A stretch of 43,865 bases of DNA from Burkholderiaceae bacterium. GTDB taxonomy: Bacteria > Pseudomonadota > Gammaproteobacteria > Burkholderiales > Burkholderiaceae_C. The DNA is taken from assembly GCA_031277295.1 (NCBI GenBank), contig JAITMV010000074.1, positions 1-43,865 on the forward strand, in the 5' to 3' direction. Under the pieces are notes generated by a model. The model was not told where the DNA came from. It worked only from the letters and a program-made list of their open reading frames with translations, and did no database searches. The position numbers and the translations under genes are program-made. Shown piece by piece: positions 37,256 through 43,865 of this stretch; within the stretch, counting starts at the first letter, position 1; each line of letters starts with the position of its first letter.

Positions 37256-38334
37256 TACAGCTTCTGCTGCTGCATGAAGCGATCAAACAGTCCCTCCGAG
37301 TAGCGGAACCACGAGTTGGTATCGGCCAGGAATTTGGCGTAGTCAGGATAGATTTTTTTCCACTCCGGGTTGCTGCTGTTGAGTTCGCCGTAGATTTGCT
37401 GAGCCGACTTGAAAGCCGCGCTCATGATTTCGTTGCTAAACGGACGCAGCTTGGTGCCTAAGCCGACCAACTCCTTGAGCGCGGCCGGGTTGCGGGCGTC
37501 GTATCTGGCCGTCATGGTGATGTTGGTGCGTGCAGCGGCGGACTCGACAATGGCTTTGTACTCCGCCGACAACCCATCCCACGCCTTGGTGTTGATGTAA
37601 AAGTCCAACCCTGGACCACCTTCCCACCAGCCGGGGTAGTAGTAGTACGGCGCGACCTTGTTGAAGCCGAGCTTCAGATCGTCGTAGGGACCGACCCATT
37701 CCAGCGCATCCAGCGTCCCCTTTTCCAGCGCCGGATACAAATCGGCCCCAGGGATGTTTTGCGGCACGACGCCGAATGGCTCCAACACCTTACCGGCGAA
37801 CGGATTGGTGCGGAACTTCAGGCCCTTCAAATCGGCGACTGTCTTGATCTCTTTGCGGAACCATCCCCCCATTTGCACACCGGTATTGCCGCCGGGAAAG
37901 TTGACGATGTTGTATTTGGCGTAGAACTCGCGCAGCAGCTTCAGACCATTGCCCTCATACAGCCAAGCGTTCATCTGGCGCGCGTTCATGCCGAAAGGCA
38001 CCGCGCAGGCTAGACAAAAGGTGGGGTCTTTACCGTAAAAGTAATAAGGCGCGGTATAGGCCATTTCGACCGAACCGTCTTGCACACCATCCACCACGCC
38101 GAACGCCGGAATAATTTCACCGCCAGCATGCACTGATATCTGGAACTTGCCTCCAGTAGCATCGCCCACCGCTTTGGCGAACAATTCAGCCGAACCGAAC
38201 AAGGTGTCCAGCGACTTCGGGAAGCTGGTCGCCAAACGCCAACGAATGGCCGCCTGCGCGTGCGCCGCCGGCGCGACGCCAGCGGCCAAAACCCCGGCAA
38301 TTCCTGCGTGTTTGATAAGGGAACGGCGATCCAT
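37255..38334 (-). CDS. TRAP transporter substrate-binding protein (DctP/TakP family)
   Basis: A 359-residue periplasmic binding protein. The signal peptide begins MDRRSLIKHAGIAGVLAAG, with a twin-arginine-like RRSLIK, and ends AHAQ. The body has IRWRLATSFPKSLDTLFGSA, MAYTAPYYFYGKDPTFCL, and GLKFRTNPFAGKVLEPFGVV, where the Arg is the usual carboxylate-binding residue. The closest recognisable type is TakP, which binds alpha-keto acids. No membrane subunits (DctQ/DctM) are adjacent on either side, so it is an orphan here. The last codon and stop abut the repeat at 37082-37255. Confidence 0.88.
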   Translation of the reverse strand: MDRRSLIKHAGIAGVLAAGVAPAAHAQAAIRWRLATSFPKSLDTLFGSAELFAKAVGDATGGKFQISVHAGGEIIPAFGVVDGVQDGSVEMAYTAPYYFYGKDPTFCLACAVPFGMNARQMNAWLYEGNGLKLLREFYAKYNIVNFPGGNTGVQMGGWFRKEIKTVADLKGLKFRTNPFAGKVLEPFGVVPQNIPGADLYPALEKGTLDALEWVGPYDDLKLGFNKVAPYYYYPGWWEGGPGLDFYINTKAWDGLSAEYKAIVESAAARTNITMTARYDARNPAALKELVGLGTKLRPFSNEIMSAAFKSAQQIYGELNSSNPEWKKIYPDYAKFLADTNSWFRYSEGLFDRFMQQQKL

Positions 38335-38535
38335 GATGCAAGTGCTCCTCTGGAAGTTCAGGGCGAAAAATTCAAGTGTAACTGTTTGTGCGCGTATCGC
38401 CTTAAAGGGGGAGGTGAAACCAATGCCTGGGTTGATCCGATCAAAACCTGGGAGTTTTTGCCACCCATGACGACCCCGAAACGCTAGCGTTCATGCGGGG
38501 TAGAGAGATTTTTCAGGGCTGCCCAGAAACGCAAC

Positions 38536-39612
38536 TCATCGCTTCGTCGCCACGAAGCGCAGTAGTTGCGTGACCAACTCCTCTTGCCCCCACAGCCGCT
38601 GGCGTGCTGCTCGCACGCAGGCGCGCCATTCGGGCAGGTCGAGCGCGGGCAATGCGCCCGTGTCGATGCCGTTCCAGACGCGGTGAAAGCGGCGCAGCGA
38701 GGCGGGAGCGTCCAGCCAATACAAGAAGGCGTTGAGCTTGGCGTGGTGCGCGCCATCGTGCTGCGGGTAGATTTGCCACACGAACGGCTGGCCGGCCCAC
38801 AAGGCGCGCACCAACGAATCCTCGCCGCGCACGAAATTCAGCTCGCACGTCCACAGCAGGTGGTCGTAGTCGGTCTGGGTCAAGTACGGCAGATACGCAA
38901 TCGCTAGTGGGCCGCGCCGCTCGCCAAGCACTCGCCGCACGGCGGCGCTGGCTCGACCGGCGGTGACGAGCAGGCGCGTGGGCGTCGCGACAGCGCTCAA
39001 GTGTTCAAGCCATTGCGCCAGCGCCGGTGGCTCGTAACAGAACAGCGACAGCCGCTGTTCCTCGCGCACGAGCAACCCCTGAGCGCGCAGCCACGCGGCG
39101 CGCTCGAACGCGGCCTGGCGCTCTGGCAGATCAGGTTCACGCAGCAGACCGCCGGTGCGCGGGGTGAAGCCGGGGTAATAGAACCACTTGGTCCAGCCCG
39201 CCGCCGGGCCGTGCAACACGGGCGAAGGCAGACCGTGCTGGCGCTCGGCGTAAGACTCGGCGCTCAGGTATTCGAGATTGATCCAGACCGGTGGCGTTTG
39301 CACATGGTTTGCACCGGCGGCGATGAATTCAGGAGCGATTTCACAGCCAAAGGCTTCCACCCACACGTCGGCGCGCGGCAGCGCGGCCAGCACGTTGGAG
39401 GTAATAGGCTGTGTCCACGGCAGCACGCGCAGGCCGGATAGGGCATCGGCGTCGGGAGCCATCCAACGTAGGGCGCGCGTATCGTCCACCCACAGCCGCA
39501 CGGTGTGCCCGCGCGCCGCCAGTTGGCGCGACAGCCGCCAGCACACGCCCAAGTCGCCGTGGTTGTCGATGACTCGGCAGAAAATATCCCAGGTAAGCAG
39601 CGGTTTGGACAC
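38536..39612 (-). CDS. earP: Elongation factor P arginine rhamnosyltransferase
   Basis: Transfers rhamnose from dTDP-rhamnose to Arg32 of EF-P, which relieves ribosome stalling at proline runs. The 358-residue protein starts with the diagnostic [20 protein letters not shown], contains the catalytic Asp region (DNHGD), and has [13 protein letters not shown], and the late [20 protein letters not shown] then [12 protein letters not shown], all typical of EarP. GTG at 39612 gives the family N-terminus; a TTG at 39630 is possible. EarP genes are usually next to efp, but here efp is not adjacent. Divergent from uvrC. Confidence 0.93.
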   Translation of the reverse strand: MSKPLLTWDIFCRVIDNHGDLGVCWRLSRQLAARGHTVRLWVDDTRALRWMAPDADALSGLRVLPWTQPITSNVLAALPRADVWVEAFGCEIAPEFIAAGANHVQTPPVWINLEYLSAESYAERQHGLPSPVLHGPAAGWTKWFYYPGFTPRTGGLLREPDLPERQAAFERAAWLRAQGLLVREEQRLSLFCYEPPALAQWLEHLSAVATPTRLLVTAGRASAAVRRVLGERRGPLAIAYLPYLTQTDYDHLLWTCELNFVRGEDSLVRALWAGQPFVWQIYPQHDGAHHAKLNAFLYWLDAPASLRRFHRVWNGIDTGALPALDLPEWRACVRAARQRLWGQEELVTQLLRFVATKR

Positions 39613-39665
39613 GCGAGCGATTGTGCCCAAGCCGCGCCGTTCAATTCGCCTCGAAACGTGCCATC

Positions 39666-41786
39666 ATGACCGATCCCGCCCCCGCGCACAGCCCCGAATT
39701 GCTGGCCCAGGTCGCCGCCCTGCCCGCGCTACCGGGCGTGTATCGCTACTTTGACCGCGACGGCCAAGTGCTGTACGTGGGCAAGGCGCGCCATCTGAAA
39801 AAGCGCGTATCGAGCTACTTTCACAAGAACCACGGCGGCACGCGCATCGGCCACATGGTGAGCAAGATCGCGCGGCTGGAGACAACCGTGGTGCGCTCAG
39901 AGGCCGAGGCGCTGATTCTGGAAAACAACCTCATCAAGCAGCTTGCGCCGCGCTACAACATTCTTTTCCGCGACGACAAGAGTTATCCCTACCTCAAGCT
40001 CACCGGCAGCGGCAAGCCGGTGTCCGACCCCGGCGGCGCGCCCAATCCACAAGCCTATGCCCGCATGGCCTATTACCGCGGCGCGACTGATCGGCGGCAC
40101 CGCTACTTCGGCCCCTATCCGGGCGCGTGGGCGGTCAAGGAAACGATCCAGTTGTTGCAAAAGGTGTTTCGCCTGCGCACCTGCGAGGACACGGTGTTTG
40201 CCCACCGCACGCGGCCTTGTCTGCTGTACCAGATCAAACGCTGCTCCGGCCCGTGCGTGCGCCTGATCGACGCCGCTGGCTACGCCGCCGACGTGGCCCA
40301 TGCCGAACAATTCCTGCACGGCGAAACGCAAACCCTGCTGCAAGAGCTGGAGCGTCGCATGATGGCGCACGCCGAGGCGCTGGAGTTCGAGCAGGCCGCC
40401 GAGCTGCGCAACCAGATCGAGGCGCTGGCGCGCGTGCTGCACCAGCAAGCGGTGGAGGTGGGCGGCAGCGCCGACGCGGACATCCTGGCCGTCAAGGTGC
40501 AAGGCGGCCGCGCCTGCGTCAACCTGGCGATGGTGCGCGGCGGGCGGCACCTGGGCGACCGCGCATACTTCCCCAGCCACGTCGAAGACGCGCAAGCGTT
40601 GGTTTTCAACGATGGCGAGGCCGACGTCGAGTTGCCCACCATCGAAGCGCGCGTGCTCGACGCCTTCATCGCCCAGCACTACCTGAATGCGCCCGTGCCA
40701 GCGCAGCTCATCACCACCGAGCCGGTGTCGTCATCCCTGCTGCGCGCGTTGTCGGGCAAGGAAGAAAGGCGCATCGCCGCCACCCACGCGCCGCGTGGCC
40801 AGCGCCGCGTGTGGCTTGACATGGCGCGCCAGAACGCCGCCTTGCAACTGGCCCGCCTGCTGGCAGAAGAAGGCTCGCAACAGGCCCGCACCCGCGCGCT
40901 GGCCGAGGCGCTCGATCTGCCCGTACAGGCGCTGGACGAGTTGCGCATCGAATGCTTCGACATCAGCCACAGCGCTGGCGAGGCGACGCAAGCCAGTTGC
41001 GTCGTGTTCCAGCACCACCGCATGACCAGCGGCGAATACCGGCGCTACAAGATTGAAGGGATCACCCAGGGCGATGACTACGCCGCCATGCGCCAAGTGC
41101 TGGAACGCCGGTATGGAAAAATCGCCGAGGCACTGCGCGAACAAGGCGGCGGCGAGCCATTCACCCGCGCCGCGCCGGAACCTCTGCGCAAATCCGCGCG
41201 AGCGGGCACGCCCGGATTCGGGATGGGATGCGAGGCGCAAAGCTTGAGCGTACCTGAAGGTATCGCGAGCATTTGCAACGACGTAGACCGCCCGAATGCG
41301 GGATGCGCCAGCCGCGACGGATTTGGGCAGAGGCTCCGAATGCCCGATCTGGTGCTGATCGACGGCGGCAAGGGCCAGGTCGGTGTGGCGCGCGAGGTGT
41401 TCGAGCAACTCGGCCTGGACGTGGCGCTGATCGTCGGCGTCGAAAAAGGCGAAGGCCGCAAGGTCGGGCTGGAAGAACTGGTGTTCGCCGACGGGCGTGA
41501 AAAGGTCGCGCTCGGAAAGGACAGCGCCGCGCTGATGCTGATCGCCCAGATTCGCGACGAGGCGCACCGCTTCGCCATCACCGGCATGAGAGCGCAGCGC
41601 GCCCGCGTGCGCGTGGGCGGCAGCCGCCTGGAAGAAATCCCCGGCATCGGCGCCAAGAAACGCGCCGCCCTGCTGCAACGCTTCGGCGGCGTGCGCGGCG
41701 TCGAAGCCGCCAGCGTGGACGATCTGGCCACCGTGCCCGGCATCTCACGCACCCTGGCCGAGGAGATTTACCGCGCCTTACATTGA
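39666..41786 (+). CDS. uvrC: Excinuclease ABC subunit C, with an in-frame repeat insert
   Basis: The nucleotide-excision-repair nuclease that cuts both sides of a lesion. The 706-residue protein has the GIY-YIG domain ([20 protein letters not shown], residues about 23-42), the UVR helical motif ([17 protein letters not shown]), the RNase H-like C-terminal nuclease ([16 protein letters not shown] and [20 protein letters not shown]) and tandem helix-hairpin-helix motifs at the end ([18 protein letters not shown]). ATG at 39666 is the family start. About residues 511-558, inside the nuclease domain, are foreign to the family and encoded by repeat DNA related to elements elsewhere in the window. 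Confidence 0.95.
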   Translation: MTDPAPAHSPELLAQVAALPALPGVYRYFDRDGQVLYVGKARHLKKRVSSYFHKNHGGTRIGHMVSKIARLETTVVRSEAEALILENNLIKQLAPRYNILFRDDKSYPYLKLTGSGKPVSDPGGAPNPQAYARMAYYRGATDRRHRYFGPYPGAWAVKETIQLLQKVFRLRTCEDTVFAHRTRPCLLYQIKRCSGPCVRLIDAAGYAADVAHAEQFLHGETQTLLQELERRMMAHAEALEFEQAAELRNQIEALARVLHQQAVEVGGSADADILAVKVQGGRACVNLAMVRGGRHLGDRAYFPSHVEDAQALVFNDGEADVELPTIEARVLDAFIAQHYLNAPVPAQLITTEPVSSSLLRALSGKEERRIAATHAPRGQRRVWLDMARQNAALQLARLLAEEGSQQARTRALAEALDLPVQALDELRIECFDISHSAGEATQASCVVFQHHRMTSGEYRRYKIEGITQGDDYAAMRQVLERRYGKIAEALREQGGGEPFTRAAPEPLRKSARAGTPGFGMGCEAQSLSVPEGIASICNDVDRPNAGCASRDGFGQRLRMPDLVLIDGGKGQVGVAREVFEQLGLDVALIVGVEKGEGRKVGLEELVFADGREKVALGKDSAALMLIAQIRDEAHRFAITGMRAQRARVRVGGSRLEEIPGIGAKKRAALLQRFGGVRGVEAASVDDLATVPGISRTLAEEIYRALH
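41196..41337 (+). repeat. Repeat element inserted in frame in uvrC
   Basis: About 140 bases between the conserved codons for [12 protein letters not shown] and [10 protein letters not shown]. The core at 41231-41276 matches 29481-29527. The flanks (GATTCGGGATGGGATGCGAGGCGCAA and TTGCAACGACGTAGACCGCCC, given approximately) resemble the interior of the MITE-like element at 4764-4927 read on the minus strand. The frame remains open. Confidence 0.8.
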
Positions 41787-41809
41787 TTGCAGGGTATCTA
41801 GTGTCCTGG

Positions 41810-42097
41810 CTACCCCCTGGATTCCAGCCACGCTGTCACCACCAACGCCAGCGGCGCGACGCCGATGAACACCTGGACGATGCGCCGAAACAGTGGCGTG
41901 GCCTGGGCGATTTCAAGGTAGTGCTCGGTGACCAGGCTCGCTTTGCACGTCACTAGCGCGGCAATCAGCCAGCCAATCCAGGGCAGCACGCCGCGTTCGG
42001 CGACAGCGATGGCCGCGGTCGCGGCGGTGATCGCCACCAACAGCAGCCAGGCCTGGGTAGCGTTGCGCGGGCGCAGGGCGTGCAAGAACCTGTTCAT
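41810..42097 (-). CDS. Small membrane protein, NorF/cytochrome oxidase subunit IV-like
   Basis: A 95-residue protein with three hydrophobic helices (AWLLLVAITAATAAIAVAE, LPWIGWLIAALVTCKASLV, IVQVFIGVAPLALVVTAWL). The size, the helix pattern and the Lys/His in the second helix region (CKASLVTEHYLEI) resemble NorF or caa3-type subunit IV-like proteins. Its ATG shares a base with the stop of the NorE-like gene (TAATG). In denitrifiers norE and norF assist maturation or activity of nitric oxide reductase. Assigned by partner and topology. Confidence 0.65.
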   Translation of the reverse strand: MNRFLHALRPRNATQAWLLLVAITAATAAIAVAERGVLPWIGWLIAALVTCKASLVTEHYLEIAQATPLFRRIVQVFIGVAPLALVVTAWLESRG

Positions 42098-42696
42098 TAG
42101 ACAAAAGCGTAAAACAGCGAAAACAGCATCAACCACACCAAGTCGGTGGCGTGCCAGTAGATGGCCATCGACTCCACGCCCTTGAGCTGGCCGGGCCGGT
42201 AGGCGCCCTGCCATACGCGCAGCAGCACCCAGGCCATGCCCAGAATGCCCCAGGCCGAGTGCACCAAATGGTTGATAGTCAGGTAGTAGTAGACGCTGAA
42301 AAAGGCGTTGCCGCCGGCCACCACGCCGTGGCTGAAATTCCACTGGATTTCCAGGTATTTCAGCAGCGGGTAGCCCAGCGCCACCACGAATGCGGCGCTT
42401 ATCCAGACGCGCGCGGCGCGCTGGTCATCGCGCCGTGCCGCCTGCACCGTGCGTAGCAGCAAGTAGCCGCTGCTCAGCATGACCAGGGTGATGAGCAGGC
42501 CGCCGAGCGTCCACAGCTTGGGCGCGCTGGCACGAAAAACGGCGGGGTAGCTCCAGCGCGCGGCGAAATAGACGACGAAAAACACCGTGAACTCGAACAG
42601 CTCGGCGGTGATGCCGACCCACATGCCGGTATAGCCCGGCACCCTGTCATCGGCGATGCTCCGGGGTTCGGCGATGGCGGCGGCTGTAAGCGGCAT
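42097..42696 (-). CDS. NorE-like heme-copper oxidase subunit III family protein
   Basis: A 199-residue protein with five predicted transmembrane helices. MWVGITAELFEFTVFFVVYF, then YYYLTINHLVHSAWGILGMA, and the C-terminal ESMAIYWHATDLVWLMLFSL are characteristic of the subunit III/NorE superfamily. It lacks the first two helices of full COX III, as NorE does. The stop is coupled to the next gene's start. No norCB, norQ or norD is in the window, so a link to nitric oxide reduction is probable but unproven. A stand-alone oxidase subunit III is the alternative. Confidence 0.75.
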   Translation of the reverse strand: MPLTAAAIAEPRSIADDRVPGYTGMWVGITAELFEFTVFFVVYFAARWSYPAVFRASAPKLWTLGGLLITLVMLSSGYLLLRTVQAARRDDQRAARVWISAAFVVALGYPLLKYLEIQWNFSHGVVAGGNAFFSVYYYLTINHLVHSAWGILGMAWVLLRVWQGAYRPGQLKGVESMAIYWHATDLVWLMLFSLFYAFV

Positions 42697-42835
42697 GGGG
42701 CGATGGCGAAAAATGTCCTGTCATCATCTCCCGGCGATCCAAGTTCCGTCCTTGAAGCAGGATAACGCCGGAGCGTCCTTGCTGTTCTGGGCTGACACAC
42801 GGCAAGCCACTAAACGCTCAACCTAAAATGCCGCC

Positions 42836-43396
42836 ATGTCCGCGCTCCCCTTGCTCAAGCCGGCGACTTATGAAGACCTGTGCGCCCTGCCGCCCCATAG
42901 GGTAGGCGAGATTGTGCGGGGCGTTCTGTACAGCCATCCCAGGCCGGCTTCAAAACATGCGCGTTCAAGCTCGATGCTCGGCATCAAATTGGGCCCCCGC
43001 TTCGACGAAGGCGATGGCGGCCCAGGCGGTTGGTGGATCATTTTCGAGCCTGAGCTGCATCTGGATGACGACGTGCTGGTGCCTGATTTGGCGGGCTGGC
43101 GGCGCGAGCGGATGCCGGTGTTCCCGGACGTGGCCTGGTTCGATCTGGCGCCGGACTGGATTTGCGAGGTTCTTTCGCCCAGCACCGCGCGGCTCGACCG
43201 GACGCAGAAGATGCCGATCTACGCCGCCAACGGGGTGCGGCATTTGTGGCTGCTCGATCCGGTGCTGCGCACCCTCGAAGCCTATGAAAACCAGCAAGGC
43301 CGCTGGACACTGATCGCCACCCACGCTGACCAGGAGCAAGTGCGCGTGGCGCCGTTCGACGCGGCGGCGCTTGATCTCGGCGGGTTGTGGACATGA
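42836..43396 (+). CDS. Uma2-family (DUF820) putative endonuclease, copy 1
   Basis: A 186-residue PD-(D/E)XK-like protein. The family features are the N-terminal TYEDLCALP...GEIVRGVLY, the central DDDVLVPDLAGWRRERMP with the acidic residues, and WICEVLSPSTARLDRTQKMP then GVRHLWLLDP with Glu and Lys of the presumed active site. Uma2 proteins are common in Cyanobacteria and some Proteobacteria, and their biological role is unknown. A near-identical second copy follows 102 bases downstream, so this is a recent tandem duplication. Confidence 0.88.
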   Translation: MSALPLLKPATYEDLCALPPHRVGEIVRGVLYSHPRPASKHARSSSMLGIKLGPRFDEGDGGPGGWWIIFEPELHLDDDVLVPDLAGWRRERMPVFPDVAWFDLAPDWICEVLSPSTARLDRTQKMPIYAANGVRHLWLLDPVLRTLEAYENQQGRWTLIATHADQEQVRVAPFDAAALDLGGLWT

Positions 43397-43498
43397 GGCG
43401 TTGAGCATGAAAGTGTCTTTTGGCGCTGCCGCATCGCCACCGCACAACCCACGCCAGACACCCACGCCAGACGCTCGAGCCAAGAATAAAATGTCGGC

Positions 43499-43865
43499 AT
43501 GTCTGCGCTTCCCCTGCTCAAGCCGGCGACTTATGAAGACTTGTGCGCCCTGCCGCCCAATCGGGTGGGCGAGATCGTGCGGGGCGTTCTGTACAGTCAT
43601 CCCAGGCCGGCTTCAAGACACGCGCGTTCGAGTTCCGTGCTGGGAGGAAAGCTGTACCCCCGCTTCGACGAAGGCGATGGCGGCCCAGGCGGTTGGTGGA
43701 TTCTGGACGAGCCGGAGTTGCATCTTGGTGACGACGTGCTGGTGCCCGACTTGGGTGGCTGGCGGCGCGAGCGGATGCCGGTGTTCCCGGACGTGGCCTG
43801 GTTCGATCTGGCGCCGGACTGGATTTGCGAGGTTCTTTCGCCCAGCACCGCGCGGCTCGACCGGA
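43499..43865 (+). CDS. Uma2-family (DUF820) putative endonuclease, copy 2 (3' partial)
   Basis: The frame opens at ATG 43499 with MSALPLLKPATYEDLCALPP and runs open to the end of the window (about 122 codons). It is nearly identical to the gene at 42836. Differences cluster around GGKLYPRFDEGD and WWILDEPELHLGDD. The C-terminal third lies outside the window. The upstream 25 bases (AAAATGTCGGCATG) resemble those before copy 1 (AAAATGCCGCCATG), so the duplicated unit includes the leader. Confidence 0.85.
   Translation, partial: MSALPLLKPATYEDLCALPPNRVGEIVRGVLYSHPRPASRHARSSSVLGGKLYPRFDEGDGGPGGWWILDEPELHLGDDVLVPDLGGWRRERMPVFPDVAWFDLAPDWICEVLSPSTARLDR

Overview
This is a GC-rich chromosomal segment that reads as a betaproteobacterium of the order Burkholderiales, probably close to Comamonadaceae. 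The evidence is the isc operon order ending in dnaQ and tRNA-Val, the EarP-type EF-P rhamnosyltransferase, the rbfA-truB-typA run, the DctS/DctR-like two-component pair next to folD, a TRAP-type binding protein, and GC-rich repeats of the kind common in that group. Most of the window is housekeeping sequence, cut by short accessory patches and many small repeats.

Layout. 1-2849: the 3' end of a valine/isobutyrate catabolic operon (isobutyryl-CoA dehydrogenase, 3-hydroxyisobutyryl-CoA hydrolase, 3-hydroxyisobutyrate dehydrogenase). 2877-5413: an accessory patch with an IS3-family transposase tail, a hairpin repeat, an endonuclease/exonuclease/phosphatase-fold protein with a disordered N-terminus, a MITE-like repeat and a small ribbon-helix-helix/coiled-coil gene pair. 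5557-16271: PaiB-like flavoprotein, tcdA, valS, gshA, dctS/dctR-like genes and folD. 16452-19632: envelope genes (OmpA-like lipoprotein, two tandem paralogous lipoproteins, GT4 glycosyltransferase). 19751-22467: an AT-richer patch with two SHOCT-domain membrane proteins (PrsW-like and DUF805) and repeat debris directly upstream of rbfA. 22468-25819: rbfA-truB-typA. 25834-29801: a BrnTA remnant with a truncated toxin, ldcA, a TadA-alpha/beta-hydrolase fusion, a SYLF lipoprotein and tRNA-Val(CAC). 29834-36526: dnaQ and the isc operon, all on the minus strand, with an IscR-type box upstream. 36745-42696: a damaged orphan YoeB, a TRAP binding protein, earP, uvrC and norEF-like genes. 42836-43865: two tandem Uma2-family genes, the second cut by the window edge.

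The most unusual theme is repeat traffic. At least two copies of a roughly 165-175 bp element with AGAACGTGTT ends lie between genes. GC-rich repeat sequence also sits in frame inside three essential or core proteins: ValS, TruB and UvrC. The UvrC insert shares a core of about 47 bp with an intergenic repeat near 29.5 kb, and its flanks resemble the intergenic element. Two toxin-antitoxin modules are both broken on the toxin side. A TadA fusion carries a dehalogenase-like domain that has lost its catalytic nucleophile. A small secreted cysteine-containing protein is translationally coupled into the isc operon between iscU and iscA. No CRISPR array, phage or complete insertion sequence was found.
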